Of a stretch of DNA of 6,073 nucleotides, positions 1 to 5,169 are shown one piece after another. This DNA is from Polynucleobacter meluiroseus. GTDB lineage: Bacteria > Verrucomicrobiota > Verrucomicrobiia > Opitutales > UBA953. Within the stretch, counting starts at the first letter, position 1. Each line of letters starts with the position of its first letter. Made by a program: the position numbers and the translations under genes. The notes under the pieces were generated by a model. It had not been told where the DNA came from and did no database searches. It saw only the letters and a list, made by a program, of their open reading frames with translations. Location: positions 1-6,073 of the forward strand of contig CALPIW020000100.1 of the NCBI GenBank assembly GCA_943323725.2. Direction: 5' to 3'.

Positions 1-186
1 GGCCGCTTCACCAAGACCGGCGCCTCGCTCATGATCATGGGACTGTGCGGCAACGCGCTCATCCCGCTCGCCTACGGATGGCTCGCGGACGGCTACGGCG
101 CCCGCGCCGGTTCTGGGGTCCTGCTACCCTGCTATCTTTATCTGACGTATTACGCGGTGAGGGGGTTTAAGAAGAGGGAGTGGTGA
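1..186 (+). CDS. FucP-like MFS sugar transporter, C-terminal fragment
   Basis: This is the 3' end of a gene that begins before the window. Frame 1 is open from base 1 and ends at TGA 184-186, giving 61 residues. The visible part begins GRFTKTGASLMIMG, continues with a hydrophobic stretch ending in IPLAYGWLAD (residues 21-30), and then has a last membrane helix (about 39-54, VLLPCYLYLTYYAV) and a short basic tail (RGFKKREW). The pattern of a TxxGS/A-containing helix, a short loop after the YGxLAD element and a final helix with PCYLY is what I know from the C-terminus of FucP/GluP-type sugar:H+ symporters of the major facilitator superfamily, which sit in the inner membrane. The substrate cannot be told from the fragment. 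The stop lies directly against the heptamer repeat array, and the next gene is convergent. The family call rests on recognition of the C-terminal pattern. Confidence 0.75.
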   Translation, partial: GRFTKTGASLMIMGLCGNALIPLAYGWLADGYGARAGSGVLLPCYLYLTYYAVRGFKKREW

Positions 187-217
187 TGGCGGTTAGCGGT
201 TGGCGGTTGGCGGTTAG
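187..217. repeat. Heptamer repeat array, left arm of an inverted repeat
   Basis: About four tandem copies of a 7-bp unit, (G/A)GCGGTT, begin one base after the transporter stop codon. The first 24 bases (187-210) recur exactly, in inverted orientation, at 440-463. The array lies outside any credible gene. It could be the end of a small dispersed element or a source of stem-loop structure in the 3' end of the transporter mRNA. No function is demonstrated. Confidence 0.8.
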
Positions 218-343
218 GAAAGGTAAAGGCACGGAGGCTCAGAGGCGCGGCGGACCAGAACGATGCGCCATTTGTTGAGCAGTGACCAGTGGCCCGGCTG
301 GCAAGGCTGGCCTAGCACGAAAACCTGGGGCCTAGAGAAGAAG

Positions 344-369
344 TCAGGTCACGGAGGTGTCGTGACTGA
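344..369. repeat. Intergenic hairpin with GTCACG/CGTGAC stem
   Basis: A 6-bp perfect stem (348-353 with 361-366) encloses a 7-nt loop (354-360). It is extended by three more pairs (344-346 with 367-369) across a single bulged G at 347. No T-run follows on either strand, so it is not an intrinsic terminator. One copy of the octamer CACGGAGG covers part of the stem and loop. Confidence 0.5.
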
Positions 370-388
370 TTGGGAAGAGGGTCAGGGC

Positions 389-409
389 GGACGCGTCGCC
401 GACGCGTCC
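389..409. repeat. Intergenic palindrome GGACGCGTC-GCC-GACGCGTCC
   Basis: This is a perfect 9-bp inverted repeat with a 3-nt spacer, GC-rich, inside the repeat-bounded segment. It lacks a T-run, so it does not look like a rho-independent terminator. A short palindrome with a tiny loop between convergent genes is the usual form of REP-like dispersed repeats; copies elsewhere in the genome cannot be checked here. Confidence 0.6.
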
Positions 410-439
410 CAACCTTCATTGATGCAGTTATCGTCCTAT

Positions 440-463
440 CCAACCGCCAACCGCTAACCGCCA
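440..463. repeat. Heptamer repeat array, right arm of the inverted repeat
   Basis: This is an exact reverse complement of 187-210, made of the same 7-bp units read as CCGCCAA/CCGCTAA. It ends 17 bp before the stop codon of the minus-strand OsmC-family gene, so transcripts of both convergent genes that run past their ends would carry one or both arms. Confidence 0.8.
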
Positions 464-480
464 GCCGCGACAACCTTCCT

Positions 481-888
481 TCACCACTTCCAATTCAGCA
501 CGATCTCGGTGTCGGGATGGAAGGACTGCTTCACGGGGCAGGCTTCGGCGGCGCGGATGAGACGGTCGCGGACTTCGAGCGGGACGCCGGGCGGCATGGT
601 GATGTCGACCTCGAGCTTGGCGATGCGGCGGGGCGGCGTGGTCGTCATGTGCTTGGCGACGGAGGCGTGGGCGCCGCGGAGATCGAGTCCCGTGTTGCGC
701 GCATGGATGCCGAGGATCGTGAGGAAGCAAGTCGCCATGGCGGTGGCGGCGAGGTCGGTCGGTGAGAAGCCTTCGCCCTTGCCCTGATTGTCGACCGGGG
801 CGTCGGTCACGATCACGTGACCCGAAGGTCCGTGTACCGCGCGGACGTGGAGGTCACCGAGGTATTCGCAGGAGATGTTGACGGCCAT
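481..888 (-). CDS. OsmC/Ohr-family protein
   Basis: 135 residues, the normal size for a single-domain OsmC-family protein. The two conserved cysteines of the family are present: C54 in the central helix (DLAATAMATCFLTILG) and C117 in the C-terminal AEACPVKQSF motif. The N-terminal half contains the strands and the DNQGKGEGFSPTDL loop typical of the fold, and a TTPPRRIAKLEVDITMP stretch corresponds to the strand before the last helix. Characterised members (OsmC, Ohr) are cytoplasmic, dimeric thiol peroxidases that reduce organic hydroperoxides; this sequence looks closer to the YhfA-like branch, whose substrate is less clear. The start at 888 has no Shine-Dalgarno motif. The gene lies downstream of ferredoxin but is separated from it by a terminator, so it probably has its own promoter in the roughly 35 bp before the start. 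Confidence 0.88.
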   Translation of the reverse strand: MAVNISCEYLGDLHVRAVHGPSGHVIVTDAPVDNQGKGEGFSPTDLAATAMATCFLTILGIHARNTGLDLRGAHASVAKHMTTTPPRRIAKLEVDITMPPGVPLEVRDRLIRAAEACPVKQSFHPDTEIVLNWKW

Positions 889-923
889 ACGCGGAGTTAA
901 GCCGCCCGCCGGACGCTCCCAAC

Positions 924-946
924 AAAAAACCCCGGCGAACCGGGGT
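924..946 (-). terminator. Rho-independent terminator of the ferredoxin gene
   Basis: Read on the minus strand, CCCCGG, a TTCG loop and CCGGGG are followed at once by a run of six T and then GTT. The 6-bp GC stem can be extended by an A-T pair at its base. It lies 26 bp past the ferredoxin stop codon and in the right orientation for it, just before the OsmC-family start. Confidence 0.88.
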
Positions 947-971
947 CAGAGGTAAAGGACTGCGGGGACGA

Positions 972-1208
972 TTATTCGTCGCCGTCCTTACCGATGGCGT
1001 CGACCGGGCAGCCTTCGAGGGCTTCCATGCACTTGTCGATGCCTTCCTGGTCGGTCGGCTGGGCGAAGACGTAGGAGTAACCGCCGTCATCCTGGCGCGT
1101 GAAGGACTTCGGGGCGGTCTCGCGGCAGAGATCGCAGTCGATGCACTGGGAATCCACGTAGAATTTGCCCGTGACGCTCTCGGGACGCTTGTCGTTCTTG
1201 TCGGCCAT
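972..1208 (-). CDS. Ferredoxin, single [4Fe-4S] type
   Basis: 78 residues from ATG 1208. The motif C22-x2-C25-x2-C28 (QCIDCDLCRETAPKSF) and the distal C67-P (GCPVDAI) give the four ligands of one [4Fe-4S] cluster, as in monocluster bacterial ferredoxins, which are small cytoplasmic electron carriers. A fifth cysteine, C60, lies seven residues before C67. The N-terminus (MADKNDKRPESVTGKFYVD) is charged and has no export signal. The protein is acidic, as usual for ferredoxins. An in-frame ATG at 1247 would add 13 residues, but it has no better ribosome site and adds sequence outside the ferredoxin fold, so I prefer 1208, which has GGGAG upstream. The small membrane protein gene lies 48 bp upstream on the same strand, so they may be cotranscribed. 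Partner enzymes are not in the window. Confidence 0.92.
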   Translation of the reverse strand: MADKNDKRPESVTGKFYVDSQCIDCDLCRETAPKSFTRQDDGGYSYVFAQPTDQEGIDKCMEALEGCPVDAIGKDGDE

Positions 1209-1212
1209 AAGA

Positions 1213-1217
1213 CTCCC
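1213..1217 (-). promoter_or_regulatory. Shine-Dalgarno site of the ferredoxin
   Basis: GGGAG on the minus strand, 4 nt before ATG 1208. It supports this start over the upstream ATG at 1247, and it stands out because most starts in this window lack such a motif. Confidence 0.45.
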
Positions 1218-1256
1218 ACTATTTGGAAGACCGCCCGCAGGTGTCAAGAATCCGCG

Positions 1257-1706
1257 TCAATTGGCGGGCAGCATGACCACCAGCCGATGGCGGAAAAGCC
1301 CGTCGCGACCGGCGAGGTAGGCGGCGGAAAGACGATCGGCCGTGGCGAAAGTCACTTCGATGACGGCGTCGGGGGGCAGGTTCGGGCGCAGGCCGGGGCC
1401 GGACTGACGGTCGAAGGCCAGCAGCGGACGGACGACGACGGAAGCGACGGGCAGCTCGTGTTCCTGCTGGATGACCAAGCGCAGGCGGGAGCGCGTCGCG
1501 GCGTCGACCCCTTCCCAGCAGAACAGGTTCTCGATCGCCGCGGCGTCGCGCCGGCCGAACGCCTCGCGCAGCTCGGTGGCCAGCACGCCCACCGTGTACG
1601 TCTGCCACCAGGACCAGACGGCGACCAGGAGGAACCCGAGCGACAGGCCGAGGGCCGCCGCGAAGACGCGACGGAACCAAGGAGAACGGAGGAGAAGCGG
1701 GCGCAC
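1257..1706 (-). CDS. Single-pass membrane protein of unknown function
   Basis: I do not recognise the family. From a GTG at 1706 the product has 149 residues: a basic N-terminus (RPLLLRSPWFRR), one membrane helix at about 13-34 (VFAAALGLSLGFLLVAVWSWW), then a soluble part of about 110 residues. That part begins with a helix and an AFGRRDAAAIENLFCWEGVD segment, and ends with two likely strands (PPDAVIEVTFATAD and FRHRLVVMLPAN). Basic residues before the helix predict a cytoplasmic N-terminus and an exported C-terminal domain. There is no in-frame ATG near the beginning; GTG at 1751 is an alternative start that would overlap purM. The frame stays open antisense through purM, but the sensible protein is only this distal part. 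The hydrophobic helix and the two-strand end argue for a real gene; the start is uncertain. It may share a transcript with the ferredoxin. Confidence 0.62.
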   Translation of the reverse strand: MRPLLLRSPWFRRVFAAALGLSLGFLLVAVWSWWQTYTVGVLATELREAFGRRDAAAIENLFCWEGVDAATRSRLRLVIQQEHELPVASVVVRPLLAFDRQSGPGLRPNLPPDAVIEVTFATADRLSAAYLAGRDGLFRHRLVVMLPAN

Positions 1707-1745
1707 GCGGGAGAAGGACGTTGACCGAATAGCAGGGACGGAGAT

Positions 1746-2969
1746 ATGCACGCAAGAGCCATGGCGCACGAAAGCAAGCCCTCCGCGGATTCCGGCCGAT
1801 ATGCGGCCCGGGGAGTCTCCGCCTCCAAGAGCGAAGTGCACGCCGCGGTCGACCGCCTCGACCCCGGCCTGTACCCGCAGGCCTTCTGCAAGATCGTGGC
1901 CGACAACCTGACCGGCGACGCGTCGAAGTGCGTCGTCACGCATTCGGACGGCTCGGGCACCAAGGCGCTGCTCGCCTACCTCTGGTGGAAGGAGACCGGC
2001 GACGCCTCCGTCTTCCGCGGCATCGCGCAGGACAGCATCGTCATGAACATCGACGACCTCCTGTGCGTCGGCGTGACCAAGGGCGTCATCCTCTCTTCGA
2101 CCATCAACCGCAACGCCAAGGCCATCCCCGGCGCGATCCTCGCGGAGCTGATCAACGGCACCGAAGACGTGCTCGCCATGCTGCGCGCGCAGGGCTTCGG
2201 CATCACTTCCGGCGGCGGTGAGACCGCCGACGTCGGCGATCTCACCCCCACGCTCACCGTGGACTCCACCGCGACCGCGATCCTGTCGCGCGCCGAAGTC
2301 GTGGACGCCGCCCGCGTCGTGCCCGGCCTCGTGATCGTCGGCATCGCCTCGCACGGTCGCGCCACCTACGAGACCGCCGAGAACAGCGGCATCGGGTCCA
2401 ACGGCCTGACCAGCGCCCGCCACGAGCTTCTCTCTAAGTACTACGCCGAGAAGTACCCCGAGACCTACGACAAGGCCACCCCGGCGGACCTCGCCTATTG
2501 CGGCCCGCACCGGCTGACAGACGCCCTGCCCGGCTCGACCCTGACCGTCGGCCAGGCCCTGCTTTCCCCGACCCGCACCTACGCCCCGTATGCCCTCCGC
2601 CTGCTCCAGGCCTTGGGTAATCAGCGGGTCAAAGGCCTGGTCCACTGCTCCGGCGGGGGCCAGACCAAGTGCCGACGATTCGGCACCAAGGTCCATTTCA
2701 TCAAGGATAACCTCTTCCCCACTCCCCCGATTTTCGCGGAAATCGCCCGGGTCAGCGGCACGGAACCCAAGGAAATGCACCAGGTTTACAATATGGGGCA
2801 CCGCCTGGAGGTCTTCCTGGAGCCCCCAGACGCCGAGGTCGCCCTGCGGATCGCCGCCGAGCTCGGCTTGGGCGCCCGCATCATCGGACGGACCGAAGCC
2901 TCGACCCGTCCTGACGGGGCGAACCACGTCACCATCATCAAGGAAGGCCAGACCTTGGCCTACGCTTAA
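1746..2969 (+). CDS. purM: Phosphoribosylformylglycinamidine cyclo-ligase (AIR synthase), Bacteroidetes-type
   Basis: 407 residues. PurM closes the imidazole ring of FGAM using ATP to make AIR, the fifth step of de novo purine synthesis, in the cytoplasm. In order I see RGVSASKSEV (22-31), DGSGTK (68-73), NIDDLLCVG (101-109), SGGGETADVGD (155-165), GSNGLTSARH (217-226), HCSGGG (300-305) and NMGHRLE (349-355). These match the DGxGTK, N-DDL, GGET, SNG, H-GGG and NMG motifs of PurM. Spacing and wording follow the longer, divergent branch known from Bacteroidetes rather than the E. coli form of about 345 residues. Start: ATG 1746 follows GGGACGGAGAT. ATG 1761 is an in-frame alternative, and the family usually begins close to the RGVSASK motif, so the first residues are doubtful. 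The last third (from about residue 255) uses more CGG/CGA arginine codons than the rest. It is divergent from the membrane protein gene and followed by a tRNA on the other strand; no terminator is evident. Confidence 0.93.
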   Translation: MHARAMAHESKPSADSGRYAARGVSASKSEVHAAVDRLDPGLYPQAFCKIVADNLTGDASKCVVTHSDGSGTKALLAYLWWKETGDASVFRGIAQDSIVMNIDDLLCVGVTKGVILSSTINRNAKAIPGAILAELINGTEDVLAMLRAQGFGITSGGGETADVGDLTPTLTVDSTATAILSRAEVVDAARVVPGLVIVGIASHGRATYETAENSGIGSNGLTSARHELLSKYYAEKYPETYDKATPADLAYCGPHRLTDALPGSTLTVGQALLSPTRTYAPYALRLLQALGNQRVKGLVHCSGGGQTKCRRFGTKVHFIKDNLFPTPPIFAEIARVSGTEPKEMHQVYNMGHRLEVFLEPPDAEVALRIAAELGLGARIIGRTEASTRPDGANHVTIIKEGQTLAYA

Positions 2970-2998
2970 GGCCCCTGGTGGGGGAAATAAGGCTCGGG

Positions 2999-3074
2999 TG
3001 GTCGGGCAGACAGGACTTGAACCTGCAACACCCTGCTCCCAAAGCAGGGACTCTACCAATTGAGATACTGCCCG
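2999..3074 (-). tRNA. tRNA-Pro(UGG), CCA encoded
   Basis: On the minus strand the cloverleaf folds as acceptor CGGGCAG with CTGCCCG, discriminator A73 and an encoded CCA end (plus strand 2999-3001). The anticodon stem is CCTGC/GCAGG around the loop TTTGGGA, giving anticodon TGG with G37, as expected for proline. The T arm is GCAGG-TTCAAGT-CCTGT with one G-T wobble, and the variable loop is GTGTT. C1-G72 with A73 agrees with bacterial proline identity. The D arm keeps the AATTGGTA loop, but the 10-25 position is T-T instead of the usual G-C, leaving a 3-bp D stem. The gene is transcribed toward purM, with its promoter just upstream. Confidence 0.95.
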
Positions 3075-3088
3075 GTACCCGAGAAAAC

Positions 3089-3118
3089 AGTATGATTTTG
3101 TGTTGCCGTCCCTGTCAA
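3089..3118 (-). promoter_or_regulatory. Probable sigma-70-type promoter of tRNA-Pro
   Basis: On the minus strand, a perfect TTGACA (3113-3118) is followed after 18 bp by CATACT (3089-3094), four of six matches to TATAAT. The -10 box ends 14 bp before the mature tRNA 5' end, leaving room for a short leader that RNase P would remove. A consensus -35 box directly before a tRNA makes this more than chance. Confidence 0.65.
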
Positions 3119-3162
3119 ACCGCTAATCTCAACCTGTTCTAACCCGCAAAACACCTCCACAC

Positions 3163-3663
3163 ATGGAAAACGACAGCATCTCCTCCTCCTCTTCCGAATC
3201 CAAGCTCCCGCTCATCGTGGGTATCCTCGGTTTCGCCCTCGGCGCCGCCGGCCTCGTGCTCGGTATCAAGGCCAAGGGTGCCGCCCAGCTCGCCAGCGAT
3301 GAAGCCGCTCTCGCCAAGACTCAGGTCTCTGAGCTCAGCGCTCAGCTCGCCAGCAAGGCCAGCGCCGACGCCGTCGCCGCCCTCCAGGCCGACCTCGCCG
3401 CCACCAAGGAACAGACCGCGAAGAACGAAGCCGAATTCGCCGCCGCCATCGTCGCCCTCCAGAAGGTCGCCGCTGCTCCGAAGTCCACTGGCTCCTCCAA
3501 GTCCGCCTCCCCGGCCGGCCCCGGCGAATACGTCGTCGCGAAGGGCGACAACCTCGGCAGCATCGCCAGGAAGAACGGCATCTCTCTCAAGGCCATCCAG
3601 GACCTGAATCCGGGCGTCAACCCGAACCGTCTGCAGATCGGCCAGAAGCTGAAGGTCAAGTAA
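3163..3663 (+). CDS. LysM-domain membrane protein
   Basis: 166 residues. It has a serine-rich N-terminus (residues 5-13) and one membrane helix at about 16-35. An alanine-rich segment at about 40-104 is probably coiled coil, and a Ser/Pro/Gly linker spans about 105-120. A C-terminal LysM domain covers 121-166 (GEYVVAKGDNLGSIARKNGI, then LKAIQDLNPGVN and LQIGQKLKVK). LysM domains bind N-acetylglucosamine chains, so a role at the peptidoglycan is likely. The membrane helix has glycines at 20, 23, 27, 30 and 34, a 3/4 spacing that puts them on one face. No signal peptidase site is seen, so it is probably an anchored protein, but the few charges (K14 before; K36 and K38 after) do not give a clear topology. 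It has no catalytic domain and no Shine-Dalgarno motif. It is the first gene of a probable operon with the Nudix and PfkB genes. Confidence 0.88.
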   Translation: MENDSISSSSSESKLPLIVGILGFALGAAGLVLGIKAKGAAQLASDEAALAKTQVSELSAQLASKASADAVAALQADLAATKEQTAKNEAEFAAAIVALQKVAAAPKSTGSSKSASPAGPGEYVVAKGDNLGSIARKNGISLKAIQDLNPGVNPNRLQIGQKLKVK

Positions 3664-3670
3664 GCCAAGC

Positions 3671-4228
3671 ATGTCGGCGCCCTCTCGCTGGTCCGTCCGG
3701 CACGAAGAGCTCCACGCCGACTGCAGGGTTTTCCGGGTTTTCAAAGAACACTGCCATCACCCTCTCGATCATCGGGAGGGTGATTTCTTTGTGCTCCGTT
3801 CCCGCGACTGGGTGCTCGCGCTCCCCGTCACCGACGACGGCCGTATCGTGATGGTGCGGCAGTACCGCTTCGGCACGCGCGACCTCTCCACCGAAGCGCC
3901 CGGCGGCATCATGGAAGCGGACGAAGATCCGCGCGTGACCGCCGCCCGCGAGACCGAGGAGGAGACCGGCTTCACCGGCGGCCGCGCCCGCCTGCTCGGA
4001 ACGTGCGCGCCTAACCCCGCCATCCAGGCCAACCGCTGCCACTTCGTGCTGCTCGAAGGCGTGCGCCCCACGGGCCGCCGCGCGCCGGACGAACACGAGG
4101 AGATCCAAGTCCTGGCCCTCCTCCCCAAGGCCGCCCTCGCCGCGGCGCTCGCCAATCCGGCCCAGCATTCGCTCGCCCTCCTCGCGCTCTATCGTCTTCG
4201 TGACGAGCGCCCCGACCTCTTCTCATGA
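3671..4228 (+). CDS. Nudix hydrolase, ADP-ribose pyrophosphatase type
   Basis: 185 residues. The Nudix box is complete: G79-x5-E85-x7-R93-E94-x2-E97-E98-x-G100-F101. The only departure is Thr95 at a usually hydrophobic position. R93, E94, E97 and E98 are the structural and Mg-binding residues. The preceding LALPVTDDGRIVMVRQYRFGTRDLSTEAPGG and the later NPAIQANRCHF and DEHEEIQV elements are the pattern of ADP-ribose/NDP-sugar pyrophosphatases, which split ADP-ribose into AMP and ribose 5-phosphate in the cytoplasm. Substrate specificity is inferred from this pattern only. The start is 7 nt after the LysM stop, with no clear ribosome site, and the stop overlaps the kinase start (ATGA), so translation of the three genes is probably coupled. 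Confidence 0.9.
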   Translation: MSAPSRWSVRHEELHADCRVFRVFKEHCHHPLDHREGDFFVLRSRDWVLALPVTDDGRIVMVRQYRFGTRDLSTEAPGGIMEADEDPRVTAARETEEETGFTGGRARLLGTCAPNPAIQANRCHFVLLEGVRPTGRRAPDEHEEIQVLALLPKAALAAALANPAQHSLALLALYRLRDERPDLFS

Positions 4229-5169
4229 CCACTCCTACCCGCATCAAGCACAAGGGCCGCGAGGCCGATCCCGTCCTCGTCGTCGGCTCCGTCGCCTACG
4301 ACAGCATCATCACGCCGCACGACAAGGGCGACCGCATCCTCGGCGGCAGCGCGGCCTACGCGTGCCTCGCGGCGAGCTACTTCGCGCCTCCCCGCATCGT
4401 GGGCGTCGTCGGCCATGACTTCCGCGACCGCGACCGCAACAAGCTCGCCAAGCGCGGCATCGACCTCGACGGCCTGCTGACCGACTCCTCCGGCCGGACC
4501 TTCTCCTGGCGCGGACGGTACCACGAGAACTACAACCGCCGCGACACCGAGGACCTGCAGCTCAACGTCTTCGAGCACTTCAAGCCGCGCCTGCCCGAGG
4601 CCCACCTCTCGACGCCGTTCGTGATGCTCGGCAACATCCGCCCCGACCTGCAGCTCGACGTGCTCAACCAGCTCGCGAACCCGCGCTTCGTGCTGGCCGA
4701 CACCATCGACATCTGGATCGAGACGCAGCGGGACAAGCTCGGCGAAGTCATGCGCCGCGCCGACCTCCTGGTCGTCAACGACACCGAGTCCGCCAAGCTG
4801 ACGGGCGAAAGCAACGTGATCGTCGCCGGCCGCGAACTCCGCAAGCACGGCTGCAAGACCGTCATCATCAAGAAGGGTGAGCATGGCGCCGTCCTCTTCC
4901 ATGAAGAAGGCATGTTCGCCCTGCCCGCCTACCCGGTCACCGAACTGCGCGACCCCACCGGCGCCGGCGACAGCTTCGCGGGCGCGCTCCTCGGCTACCT
5001 CGCCGCGACGGGCGCCACCGATTTCGCCACGCTGAAGCAGGCCATGGTCTACGGCACCGCCGTCGCCAGCCTGACCGTCGAAGCCTTCTCGACCGACCGC
5101 CTGGCCAAGGCCGGCTGCCGCGAGATCCGCGCGCGTCGCAAGGAACTGCTGAAGCTGATCAAGGCCTAG
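4225..5169 (+). CDS. PfkB-family carbohydrate/nucleoside kinase
   Basis: 314 residues, a normal length for the ribokinase/PfkB family of ATP-dependent sugar and nucleoside kinases. The N-terminal strand VLVVGSVAYDSI (17-28) and the GG at 40-41 (ILGGSAAYA) correspond to the substrate-binding start of the fold. The C-terminal signature RDPTGAGDSFAGALLGYLA (242-260) holds the anion hole GAGD with the catalytic base D249. NDTESAKLTGE (185-195) and IIKKGEHGAVLF (214-225) are the usual central elements. The substrate cannot be told; ribose, fructose derivatives or nucleosides are possible. ATG 4225 overlaps the Nudix stop by four bases. A functional link to ribose 5-phosphate or AMP released by the Nudix enzyme is only inference. 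The stop codon interlocks with that of the convergent small membrane gene, so no terminator lies between them. Confidence 0.92.
   Translation: MTTPTRIKHKGREADPVLVVGSVAYDSIITPHDKGDRILGGSAAYACLAASYFAPPRIVGVVGHDFRDRDRNKLAKRGIDLDGLLTDSSGRTFSWRGRYHENYNRRDTEDLQLNVFEHFKPRLPEAHLSTPFVMLGNIRPDLQLDVLNQLANPRFVLADTIDIWIETQRDKLGEVMRRADLLVVNDTESAKLTGESNVIVAGRELRKHGCKTVIIKKGEHGAVLFHEEGMFALPAYPVTELRDPTGAGDSFAGALLGYLAATGATDFATLKQAMVYGTAVASLTVEAFSTDRLAKAGCREIRARRKELLKLIKA

Larger units (their letters stand above)
187..463. other. Non-coding segment bounded by 24-bp inverted repeats
   Basis: This 277-bp segment fills the gap between the convergent transporter and OsmC genes. Its ends are perfect 24-bp inverted repeats made of heptamer units. 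Inside are two perfect-stem hairpins (344-369 and 389-409) and two copies of the octamer CACGGAGG (230-237 and 350-357). The short open frames crossing it look unlike proteins, have no recognisable domain and include the repeat itself, so I treat it as non-coding. The layout resembles a miniature inverted-repeat element or a composite of intergenic repeats. I see no clear target-site duplication next to the arms, so mobility is only a possibility. Confidence 0.5.

Noticed and set aside
263..765. Two plus-strand open frames of 64 and 131 codons in the intergenic element and opposite the OsmC-family gene.
   Set aside because: They read through the repeats or the antisense of a recognised gene and have no recognisable protein features.
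889..925. Promoter of the OsmC-family gene.
   Set aside because: TTGGGA with TTAACT or TAACTC is too far from consensus to call.
2970..2998. CCCC-TGGT-GGGG hairpin between purM and the tRNA as a terminator.
   Set aside because: The stem is only four pairs and neither strand has a following T-run.
1257..3059. A 600-codon open frame on the minus strand through purM.
   Set aside because: It runs antisense to a well-supported purM and into the tRNA; its upstream part is low-complexity Gly/Val/Ala/Asp sequence typical of GC-rich shadow frames. Only the distal part at 1257-1706 looks like a protein.
3095..3162. Promoter for the LysM operon in the gap to the tRNA.
   Set aside because: Candidate boxes around TAATCT have poor spacing or weak -35 matches, so I could not name a site, although one is expected here.
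3758..3782. Stem CACCCTC/GAGGGTG with an 11-nt loop.
   Set aside because: It lies inside the Nudix gene and has no T-run; seven GC-rich pairs can arise by chance in this composition.
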